6,694 bases of DNA, taken from contig DHJO01000214.1 in assembly GCA_002404375.1 (NCBI GenBank), positions 12,802 to 19,495 of the forward strand, in the 5' to 3' direction. A program made the position numbers and the translations under genes. Positions within the stretch are counted from its first letter, which is position 1. Each line of letters starts with the position of its first letter. Positions 1-6,120 of the stretch are shown here, piece after piece. The notes under the pieces are model-generated. The model ran no database searches. It was not told where the DNA came from and saw nothing but the letters and a program-made list of their open reading frames with translations. The DNA is from Gemmatimonadales bacterium UBA4718. GTDB taxonomy: Bacteria; Gemmatimonadota; Gemmatimonadetes; Gemmatimonadales; Gemmatimonadaceae.

Positions 1-1256
1 GCGTACGCCGACTTGTACTCGCGGTCAATCAGCACATCCGGATCTTCGCCGCGAAGTAGCGCCTCTCTCACTCTGGGAGATCCAAAGCGCAGATCGAAGC
101 CGCGGCTATCGATTGTCAGTTTTCTCCCGGCAGTCTTGTTGATCGCCCAGAGCAAGGTCGCCCCCACGCGGACCGATTGCAGCGCGCTTCGATTGGTGAC
201 GAGGATCCTGATCCCGGGAATGGTCTGACCCGGGTATTTTCCGTCGGTTGGTCCCACGGGAGTGAAGCTCTCGACGTAGAAGCGTACGCCGGGAATCTCC
301 CTGTCCCTCAAAATCGCCACGGTTGCCGCGGCGTTCAGCCAAGGCGCTCCGACACGCTGAAACGCGTCAGGCATTCCTCGGCCCACCGACAGATTCGTTG
401 ACTCGAAAGCCACGAGTCCGGGATAGAGCATCGCGCTCTGAAGCGACGGCATATTCGGCGATGGCTTTACCCATGGAAGCCCGGTGAGGTCGAACCACAC
501 ATCGCGCCGCCACCCCTGCACCGGCACGACGTGAAGGTCGGCGCGGATCTTCAGTACGTCGTTGTAGTAGAGCGCCAGCTCCCCGATCGTCATCCCGTGC
601 CGCAACGGAATCGGCCAGATCGCGAACGCCTGGCCAGGTCGGCCTGGCGCGGGATCCTCCGGGTTCGCCAGTGAGCTGTCGAGAACCGGGCCTTCGATGA
701 CGTAGCCGCTGATGGGATTCGGCCGGTCGAGCACGATGATCGGCTTGTGTACCCTCGCCGATGCGCGCATCGCGTAGACCATCGCCCCGACGTACGTCCA
801 CGTTCGCGCGCCAATGTCCTGGAGATCGAAGACGAGCGCGTCGAGCGAGCGGAGAATGCTGTCGGGCGGCGCCATCGTCTGCTGCCCGTAGAGTGAATAA
901 ACCGGCAGTCTGCTCTCCGCGTCGATCCCGCTGGCAATGTTCTCCCTGTCTTCCGTCCCGCGCAGCCCGTGCTCCGGCGAGAAGAGCTGAACCAGATTGA
1001 CCTTGGCGTCGTGAGCTCTATTGCCTCTGAGCAGATCGATATCCGAATCTCCGTGCTCGTCGATGCCGGTCTGGTTCGTGAGGAGACCAATGCGCTTTCC
1101 GCGAATCAGTTGTATGCTATCACGAAGCAGCACCGATATCCCCGGCGTGACCTTCCCTTCCGCCAGCTCGTTCGTCGGGTCGGCCTGCTTGTTGACTACC
1201 ACGCAGGCGCCGCATAAGGGAAGGAGAACCGCCAGCAGCCGATTGTATCGCATCAT
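1..1256 (-). CDS. namZ: NamZ-family exo-beta-N-acetylmuramidase (GH171, ex-DUF1343), probable lipoprotein, C-terminus cut by window edge
   Basis: This reading frame is open from the ATG at 1256 to the left edge, giving 418 residues. The family removes non-reducing-end MurNAc from peptidoglycan fragments outside the cytoplasm. Visible family motifs: RIGLLTNQTG (55-64), FSPEHGLRG (92-100, with E95 the likely catalytic Glu by family knowledge), LPVYSLYG (117-124), FDLQDIGAR (143-151), LDRPNPISG (176-184), EGP (188-190), RHGMTIGELA, PSPNMP (265-270) and NLSVGRG (288-294). Known members are about 400-430 residues, so only some 15-25 C-terminal residues should be missing. The N-terminus has R3 and R6, a short hydrophobic run and then CGAC, so C18 could be a lipidated Cys; C15 at the -3 position is atypical. 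Two tandem ATGs (1256 and 1253) are possible starts and neither has a clear Shine-Dalgarno sequence. It is divergent from the symporter at 1380. No frameshift is seen. Family call is very secure; lipoprotein status is moderate. Confidence 0.93.
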   Translation of the reverse strand, partial: MMRYNRLLAVLLPLCGACVVVNKQADPTNELAEGKVTPGISVLLRDSIQLIRGKRIGLLTNQTGIDEHGDSDIDLLRGNRAHDAKVNLVQLFSPEHGLRGTEDRENIASGIDAESRLPVYSLYGQQTMAPPDSILRSLDALVFDLQDIGARTWTYVGAMVYAMRASARVHKPIIVLDRPNPISGYVIEGPVLDSSLANPEDPAPGRPGQAFAIWPIPLRHGMTIGELALYYNDVLKIRADLHVVPVQGWRRDVWFDLTGLPWVKPSPNMPSLQSAMLYPGLVAFESTNLSVGRGMPDAFQRVGAPWLNAAATVAILRDREIPGVRFYVESFTPVGPTDGKYPGQTIPGIRILVTNRSALQSVRVGATLLWAINKTAGRKLTIDSRGFDLRFGSPRVREALLRGEDPDVLIDREYKSAY

Positions 1257-1379
1257 CGAGGATTGTCCGGTAATTTTGGTTGTGTCGCTGGTACCATATG
1301 ATAGTCGCTGGCGTTCCGGGACGCTGACTGACCGGGCACCAACGCAAACGTCTTGCCTAGCCACCCCAATCCCTGACCT
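1257..1379. promoter_or_regulatory. Divergent intergenic region, candidate promoter and direct repeats
   Basis: This 123-bp spacer separates the divergent namZ and symporter genes, so promoters for both should lie here. On the plus strand TATGAT at 1297-1302 matches the sigma-70 -10 consensus at five of six bases, but only a poor TT-rich -35 (about 1274-1281) precedes it. On the minus strand TATCAT (1303-1298) overlaps the same site, also without a good -35. The octamer GTCGCTGG occurs at 1284-1291 and 1304-1311, 20 bp apart, flanking the -10-like box; this spacing would put two protein sites on one face of the helix. A small inverted repeat GCGT-TCCGGG-ACGC lies at 1311-1324. The assignment is inference from position and weak motifs. 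Confidence 0.35.
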
Positions 1380-3218
1380 ATGGCGCTGACTGCGATCGAC
1401 TGGGCGATTGTTGCTGCCTACTTCATTCTCTCGGTAGGCATCGGACTCTACTTCACAAAACGCGGAGGCGAGAGCCTCAACGAGTACTTCCTGTCGGGCC
1501 GTCAGGTCACCTGGTGGCTGGCCGGTGCATCGATGGTCGCGACCACGTTCGCGGCCGATACGCCACTCGTCGTGACAGGTCTCGTCTCCGCGCACGGCGT
1601 CGCCGGAAACTGGCTTTGGTGGAACATGCTGATGAGCGGCATGTTGACCGTTTTCTTCTTCGCCCGCCTGTGGCGGCGAGCGCACGTAATGACCGATGTC
1701 GAGTTTGCAGAAATCCGCTACAGTGGCCGGCCGGCCGCCGCACTGCGCGGGTTCCGGGCGCTCTACCTCGCCATCCCGATCAACCTGATAATCCTTGGCT
1801 GGGTGACCAAGGCGATGATCAAGATCCTGACGATCTCGCTCGGCCTCCGAGACGTCAGCCTCCTCGGATTCAACGTTCCCGGAGAAGTGATCGCGGTCGG
1901 GATCTGTTTCATCATCACAGTCGCGTATTCGGCGGGCGCGGGCATGTGGGCGGTGCTGTGGACCGATCTCGTCCAGTTCGTCATCAAGATGAGCGCGGTC
2001 ATAGTACTCGCCGTGTACGCGGTGCGCGCCGTGGGCGGAATGGACAAGCTCAAGGAGGGCCTGACGACTCATTTCGGAAGCGCCGACGCCGCGTTGTCGG
2101 TACTTCCGGTGAAAATGACCCCAAATGGAATGGAGGCCTATCCGTGGATGCCCCTGCTCGCGTTGGGCGTGTTCCTCTCGGTCCAATGGTGGGCGGCATG
2201 GTACCCCGGTGCGGAGCCCGGCGGCGGCGGTTACGTGGCGCAGCGAATCTTTTCCGCCAAAACAGAACGAGATGGGGTTCTGGCCACTCTCTTCTTCAAT
2301 GTCGCGCATTACGCGATCAGACCGTGGCCGTGGATCATTACCGGCCTCTGCACCGTTTTGCTCTATCCCGCCGGGATTGGCCCGACCCACGATCATGAAG
2401 CCGCGTACGTCCAGGCGTTTGTAGATCTTTTGCCGACTCCGTGGCGTGGCTTCATGATGGCGGGCTTCGCGGCTGCTTACATGTCCACCGTCGGAACTCA
2501 GCTCAATTGGGGTGCGTCCTATCTCGTCAACGACTTCTACAAGCGATTCCTCAACCGCACCGCCACGGAGAAGCATTACGTGGCGATTTCGCGGTGGGCG
2601 ACGATCTTCCTGTTCCTAGCGTCCGCGGTCGTTACTCATTATCTAGGAACTATCGAGGGCGCGTGGAAATTCCTCCTCGCGCTCGGCTCCGGTACGGGAC
2701 TCGTCCTGATTCTCCGCTGGTACTGGTGGCGGATCAACGCCTGGAGCGAGATCAGCGCGATGATCGCCTCGTTCGTCGTCTCCATCGCCGCGATCAATAT
2801 TATCAGGCCCCGCTTCCCCGCCAGTGACCTCCGCGCCGACGCCTGGGTGATGCTTGTTACCGTAGCGGTGAGTACAGTCGTCTGGTTAGGGGTGACCTTT
2901 GCCACCAAACCGGAGCCTGACAGGGTACTGGAGGCGTTCTACCGGCGGGTGCGCCCTGGGGGGCCCGGGTGGGTACGCGTTTCGGAGCGCGCCGGCTTCG
3001 GCCGAGAGAGCATTCCGGGCGGCGCGCTGGCCTGGACGAACTGGATCGCCGGAATCGTAGCAGTGTACTCCACTCTGTTCGGCATCGGTAAGCTGGTGCT
3101 CGGGAACCTGCTGGAAGGGCTGATAATGCTCGCGATAGCGGTAGTGGCATTCGGCTGGATCGCGAGGTCCTTCAGAGAGGAGCCGGCGACACTAGCCGGA
3201 GTAGGCGTACCGGCATAA
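1380..3218 (+). CDS. Sodium:solute symporter (SSS family), long 612-aa type, substrate unknown
   Basis: This is an inner-membrane sodium-coupled transporter with about 13-14 hydrophobic segments. SSS hallmarks in order: N-terminal IDW at 6-8, EYFLSGR and WW (35-46), AADTPL (58-63), TDVEFAEIRYSG (105-116), AGAGMWAVLWTD (185-196), the subfamily stretch QWWAAWYPGAEPGGGGYVAQR (269-289, G-rich loop), and AAYMST before a QLNWG segment, where S369/T370 match the two sodium-site hydroxyls of PutP and vSGLT. At 612 aa it is longer than the usual 480-550; the extra length includes a polar FYRRVRPGGPGW segment (520-531) and further C-terminal hydrophobic segments. The start is fixed: an in-frame TGA sits at 1374-1376, just upstream, and no other ATG precedes the conserved IDW. 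No Shine-Dalgarno sequence is visible. Substrate cannot be read from sequence; divergence from namZ suggests an amino sugar or muropeptide-derived compound, but amino acids or other sugars remain possible. Confidence 0.93.
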   Translation: MALTAIDWAIVAAYFILSVGIGLYFTKRGGESLNEYFLSGRQVTWWLAGASMVATTFAADTPLVVTGLVSAHGVAGNWLWWNMLMSGMLTVFFFARLWRRAHVMTDVEFAEIRYSGRPAAALRGFRALYLAIPINLIILGWVTKAMIKILTISLGLRDVSLLGFNVPGEVIAVGICFIITVAYSAGAGMWAVLWTDLVQFVIKMSAVIVLAVYAVRAVGGMDKLKEGLTTHFGSADAALSVLPVKMTPNGMEAYPWMPLLALGVFLSVQWWAAWYPGAEPGGGGYVAQRIFSAKTERDGVLATLFFNVAHYAIRPWPWIITGLCTVLLYPAGIGPTHDHEAAYVQAFVDLLPTPWRGFMMAGFAAAYMSTVGTQLNWGASYLVNDFYKRFLNRTATEKHYVAISRWATIFLFLASAVVTHYLGTIEGAWKFLLALGSGTGLVLILRWYWWRINAWSEISAMIASFVVSIAAINIIRPRFPASDLRADAWVMLVTVAVSTVVWLGVTFATKPEPDRVLEAFYRRVRPGGPGWVRVSERAGFGRESIPGGALAWTNWIAGIVAVYSTLFGIGKLVLGNLLEGLIMLAIAVVAFGWIARSFREEPATLAGVGVPA

Positions 3219-3224
3219 AGGACA

Positions 3225-3237
3225 CTACCCCGGGTAG
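3225..3237. repeat. Perfect small palindrome CTACCC-C-GGGTAG upstream of the Fe-S carrier gene
   Basis: Six bases on each side match perfectly around one central C. It lies in the 57-bp gap between the first symporter's stop (3218) and the A-type carrier start (3276), 38 bp before that ATG. As RNA it could fold only into a 5-bp stem with a 3-nt loop and no T-run follows, so a terminator is unlikely. Symmetry and position would suit an operator for a dimeric regulator of the Fe-S gene. No promoter boxes nearby are convincing, so the role is a guess. Confidence 0.3.
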
Positions 3238-3275
3238 ACGTATCAGCCTAAATTTCACGTAGTACCGGAGGATAA

Positions 3276-3632
3276 ATGTCAGTTTCGTCACAGCCCGAAA
3301 TCGATCTCGCTGTCACGCCGAACGCTGGCGTCGAGGTCAAGAAGTTTATGGATGCCGAAGGCGTTACCGCCGAGCAGGGTGGGCTGCGCGTGAGCGTTCA
3401 GCCCGGCGGCTGCAGCGGCTTCAAGTACAGCCTGGTCATCGAAGACCGCGCCGCGGAAGACGATCTCATCGTCCCGCGCGAAGGATTCAACGTCTTCGTG
3501 GATCCGTTCTCCGCGCAGTACCTGAACGGGGTCACGATCGACTACGTGACTTCGATGCAAGGCTCCGGATTCACCTTCAAGAATCCCAATTCGACCGGCG
3601 GGTGTGGCTGCGGAAGCTCATTCTCTGCGTAA
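3276..3632 (+). CDS. erpA: A-type iron-sulfur cluster carrier (ErpA/IscA/SufA family)
   Basis: This is a small cytosolic protein that carries Fe-S clusters and passes them to apo-enzymes. The 118 residues cover the whole HesB/IscA fold. The three conserved cluster-binding cysteines are present: C46 in PGGCSGF and C110 and C112 in the C-terminal GGCGCGSSFSA. VDPFSAQYLNG (75-85) and FKNPNS (101-106) are also typical. The GSSFS ending and the NPN sequence resemble ErpA more than IscA (which usually ends ESF), but paralogue assignment from sequence alone is uncertain. The first roughly 10 residues are a variable extension. A strong GGAGG at 3267-3271 lies 4 nt before the ATG, unlike the symporter gene upstream, which has none. 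It sits 57 bp after one transporter and 39 bp before another on the same strand; no isc or suf partner is in view. Its transcript may end at the large hairpin at 3649-3710. Confidence 0.94.
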   Translation: MSVSSQPEIDLAVTPNAGVEVKKFMDAEGVTAEQGGLRVSVQPGGCSGFKYSLVIEDRAAEDDLIVPREGFNVFVDPFSAQYLNGVTIDYVTSMQGSGFTFKNPNSTGGCGCGSSFSA

Positions 3633-3637
3633 AACCT

Positions 3638-3651
3638 CTGCTGGCAAGCAG
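3638..3651 (+). other. Small hairpin CTGCT-GGCA-AGCAG after the Fe-S carrier gene
   Basis: A 5-bp stem with a 4-nt loop lies 6 nt after the carrier stop codon. It has no T-run and is too short to terminate alone. Its right arm shares bases 3649-3651 with the outermost extension of the large hairpin, so the two could not both form completely. It may be a folding intermediate or chance. Confidence 0.25.
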
Positions 3652-3710
3652 TACAAATCGAGGGCGGTGAAATGAAGACCAATTTCACCGCCCTCGATTT
3701 TGTTGTACTG
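3649..3710 (+). promoter_or_regulatory. Long near-perfect hairpin enclosing the RBS and start codon of the second symporter; possible terminator or attenuator
   Basis: Bases 3655-3673 and 3682-3700 are perfect reverse complements (19 pairs) around the 8-nt loop GAAGACCA. CAGTAC at 3649-3654 can also pair with GTACTG at 3705-3710 across a 4-nt bulge, giving 25 pairs in total. The left arm contains the Shine-Dalgarno-like GAGGG (3660-3664) and the first two bases of the ATG (3672-3674). The right arm is codons 4-10 of the symporter. The lower stem has an A-rich 5' side and is followed by T-rich ATTTTGTTGT, as in intrinsic terminators. In RNA the closed form should hide the initiation site; as DNA it would also suit a terminator for the Fe-S carrier gene, 22 nt after its stop. 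The structure is directly visible; its function is inferred. Confidence 0.75.
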
Positions 3711-5195
3711 GCAGCGTACCTGATCGCGACGACAGTCCTCGGAATATGGCTCGGCCGCAACCAGAAGGATTCCAAGGACTACTTCGTAGCTGGACACCAG
3801 ATTCCTTGGTGGGCGGTTCTCTTCTCCGTAGTCGCCACGGAGACCAGCGCGCTGACATTCATCAGCATTCCGGGACTGGCCTATACAACCAACCTCGGCT
3901 TCCTCCAGATTGCCGCCGGCTATCTGATAGGGCGCATCGTCGTCGCGTACACGCTGCTGCCGAGGTATTACCAGGGCGATCTCGTCACCGCCTACGCGTT
4001 GCTCGAGAAACGCTTCGGCGTCGGAACGCGCCGCTTTGCGTCGATCGTCTTCATGGTCACGCGCGCGTTCGCCGACTCCGTCCGCGTGTTCGCGACGGCG
4101 ATTCCGATCGCGCTAATACTCGGGCCGTCGGTGCCACCTCAGTACGTCATGCCCGTCGCCATCCTCGTGCTCGGCGCGTTGACACTCATCTACACCTACC
4201 ACGGCGGAATGCGCGCGGTCGTGTGGACCGATGTTCTTCAGACGAGCGTTTACCTGCTGGGCGGATTCTCCGCCCTGTATCTGATCGGCAAGGGAGTGAC
4301 CGGCGGCTGGGGCGCGATCCTGAGTCAGGCGCGCGACGCCGGCAAGCTCAAAGTCATCGATGTCTATTTCGGGTTCGACAAGCCATACACTCTGTTCGCC
4401 GGACTGATCGGTGGCGCATTTCTGTCGATGGCCTCGCACGGCGCCGATCAGCTGATCGTCCAGCGTTTGCTCGCCGCGTCCAGCCTTAAGGAATCGCGCA
4501 AAGCTCTGATTGGGAGCGGAGTAGCAGTGTTCTTCCAGTTCACGCTTTTCCTGATGATTGGAATCGGATTGTACGCGTACTATCACGCCCGTGCGTTCGC
4601 GGTGCCTGATTCGATCTTTCCGACCTTCGTCGTGGATTCGATGCCCAATGGATTGAGGGGGTTGATTGTCGCCGCCGTACTCGCGGCCACGATGAGTGCG
4701 CACTCCGGCGCGATGAACTCCCTGGCGGCGTCGACGACTCACGACATCTACCTGCCCCTGTCCGGCAGGAGTGCGGAAGATCCGCGCACCCTGAAGATGG
4801 CGAAGCTGTTTACGCTTTTCTGGGGCGCCGTCCTTCTCATCGCCGCTCTGCTCTACAAGCAGCAGGGAACGCCGGTCGTCGTCATCGCGCTTTCGATCGC
4901 GTCGTTTACGTATGGCGCCTTGCTCGGCGGCTTCTTCCTCGGCATGCTGTGGCGGCGCGCGATCCAGCGGGATGCAATCCTCGGCATGGCGGTCGGAATC
5001 ATTGCAATGAGCTTTGTCGTGTTCGCGAAATGGATGATGACGATTCTACCTTCGATGACTGACGCTCTCACCCCCCTTTCACACATCGCGTTCCCGTGGT
5101 ACGTGCTGATCGGGACGTCGTTCACGATGGGAGTCGGCATCCTTTCGTCGTTCACCCACCCCGCGCCGAACGAGGGAGATCGCTGGAATGAGTGA
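3672..5195 (+). CDS. Sodium:solute symporter (SSS family), 507 aa, paired with the sugar kinase
   Basis: This is an inner-membrane sodium-coupled importer of typical SSS length with about 13 hydrophobic segments. Landmarks: LDFVVLAAYL at 8-17, DYFVAGHQIPWW (36-47), TETSALTF in the second helix region, TRAFADSVRVFATAIP (130-145), the SSS signature YHGGMRAVVWTD (176-187), and MSAHSGAMNSLA from 341. In that last motif S342 matches the first sodium-site hydroxyl of PutP/vSGLT, while the second, normally Ser or Thr, is A343. The N-terminal match to the family supports the ATG at 3672; GAGGG 8 nt upstream is the likely ribosome site, but both are inside a long hairpin. The gene overlaps the kinase gene by 8 bp, which argues for translational coupling and for a sugar that the kinase phosphorylates, such as GlcNAc or MurNAc. 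The substrate is inference; the family is secure. Confidence 0.94.
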   Translation: MKTNFTALDFVVLAAYLIATTVLGIWLGRNQKDSKDYFVAGHQIPWWAVLFSVVATETSALTFISIPGLAYTTNLGFLQIAAGYLIGRIVVAYTLLPRYYQGDLVTAYALLEKRFGVGTRRFASIVFMVTRAFADSVRVFATAIPIALILGPSVPPQYVMPVAILVLGALTLIYTYHGGMRAVVWTDVLQTSVYLLGGFSALYLIGKGVTGGWGAILSQARDAGKLKVIDVYFGFDKPYTLFAGLIGGAFLSMASHGADQLIVQRLLAASSLKESRKALIGSGVAVFFQFTLFLMIGIGLYAYYHARAFAVPDSIFPTFVVDSMPNGLRGLIVAAVLAATMSAHSGAMNSLAASTTHDIYLPLSGRSAEDPRTLKMAKLFTLFWGAVLLIAALLYKQQGTPVVVIALSIASFTYGALLGGFFLGMLWRRAIQRDAILGMAVGIIAMSFVVFAKWMMTILPSMTDALTPLSHIAFPWYVLIGTSFTMGVGILSSFTHPAPNEGDRWNE

Positions 5196-6120
5196 GATCG
5201 TAGTTGGCGTCGACGGTGGCGGATCGAAGACCCGCGTCCTCGTCGGCACCGCCGAGGGCGAGGTTCTGGCCACCGTCGACGGACCAAAGTCCGCGGTTTC
5301 TCCCGGGGAGGCTGGCCGCTCCGCAGACGTCATCGCTGAGCTGGTTACGCGCGCCCTCAGCGAGATCGCGCAGCCGGGCGCCGTATTTCCTCGAGTTCTC
5401 TACTGCGGCGTCGCCGGGACGGGACGTGAGGAGGAGCGTCGCGCGCTGCATTCCGCGCTCGATGCGAAAGAGCTCGCGGAAGAGGTCGTCATCGATTCCG
5501 ATGGCTTGATCGCGATGTACGACGCATTCGATGACCGCGCGGGAATTCTTCTGGTCGTTGGGACCGGCTCGATCGCCTACGGGCGCAGTCCGGCCGGAGA
5601 GATAGTGCGTTGCGGCGGTTGGGGTCCGACGTTTGGAGACGAAGGGAGCGGTGGCTGGATCGGCAAGCGCGCGTTGGGCATTGTCGCCGCGTCCAGCGAC
5701 GGACGCGAGCCGGCCACGGCTCTTCTCTTTCCCATCCTGTCCGCCACCAATTGCGAGGATGTACAGGATCTCATTCCGTGGGCAGCAGCGGCCGACGCTC
5801 GCGCATTTGCCACGCTCGCTCCCGTCGTTTTCAGCACGGCGGCCGCGGGCGATCAACGCGCAAATGCTCTCATCACTCTCGCTGCCGAGGAGCTCGTGCT
5901 CCATATCCGCGCCCTCGCGCGTCAGCTATTTACGGACGAGCGCGCGGCCGTGGCTGTGGCGTTGAGCGGAGGCCTGATGGGGCGCGGATCTCCTCTCAGG
6001 AAGCGCTTGGAACAGCGCCTGAAGTCCGCGGTGCCGGGGGCACAGCTTCGATCGGAAGAAGTCCTTCCTGCGCGAGGAGCACTTCGGGCTGCGGCGCGCC
6101 GAATTCGCCTTCCCACTTAG
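5188..6120 (+). CDS. BadF/BadG/BcrA/BcrD-type amino-sugar kinase (GlcNAc/MurNAc kinase-like)
   Basis: This cytosolic ASKHA-fold ATPase probably phosphorylates an imported N-acetylated amino sugar at the 6-position. Motifs: phosphate-1 loop DGGGSKT (9-15), VAGTGR (75-80), IDSDGLIA (102-109), where D103 aligns with the catalytic Asp of human N-acetylglucosamine kinase, phosphate-2 loop GTGSIAYG (125-132), GGWGPTFGDEGSGGWIG (143-159), typical of GlcNAc kinases, and adenosine-site LSGGL (259-263). The usual C-terminal Pro-x-x-Gly-Ala is at 294-298. The 310 aa length is normal. The ATG overlaps the symporter stop by 8 bp and has GAGGGAG at 5172-5178, so the two genes are coupled. Clostridial MurK, which acts on both MurNAc and GlcNAc, belongs to this same family, and namZ nearby makes MurNAc a candidate, but specificity cannot be settled here. 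Its 3' end runs 125 bp into the convergent gene. Confidence 0.92.
   Translation: MSEIVVGVDGGGSKTRVLVGTAEGEVLATVDGPKSAVSPGEAGRSADVIAELVTRALSEIAQPGAVFPRVLYCGVAGTGREEERRALHSALDAKELAEEVVIDSDGLIAMYDAFDDRAGILLVVGTGSIAYGRSPAGEIVRCGGWGPTFGDEGSGGWIGKRALGIVAASSDGREPATALLFPILSATNCEDVQDLIPWAAAADARAFATLAPVVFSTAAAGDQRANALITLAAEELVLHIRALARQLFTDERAAVAVALSGGLMGRGSPLRKRLEQRLKSAVPGAQLRSEEVLPARGALRAAARRIRLPT

Noticed and set aside
367..1090. Minus-strand frames at 367-801 and 590-1090, which might be taken as the coding genes of this region.
   Set aside because: The true coding frame is the third minus frame, which carries the continuous NamZ motifs and runs off the left edge.
1514..2398. 294-codon open frame on the plus strand inside the first symporter.
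   Set aside because: Extremely Arg-rich translation in the alternative frame of a convincing symporter; no membrane or domain pattern.
2947..2973. Possible G-quadruplex: four G-runs on the plus strand (GGG, GGGGGG, GGG, GGG).
   Set aside because: The first loop is 8 nt, and the runs are explained by the Arg-Pro-Gly-Gly-Pro-Gly-Trp codons of the symporter; nothing else supports a structural role.
3746..4489. 247-codon plus-strand frame and a 209-codon minus-strand frame (4113-4742) inside the second symporter.
   Set aside because: Both are Arg/His-rich shadows without recognisable motifs, fully inside a well-supported gene.
5152..5904. 250-codon open frame on the minus strand opposite the sugar kinase.
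   Set aside because: Low-complexity, Arg/Gly/Asp-rich translation without family motifs; it is the antisense shadow of a well-supported kinase gene in high-GC DNA.
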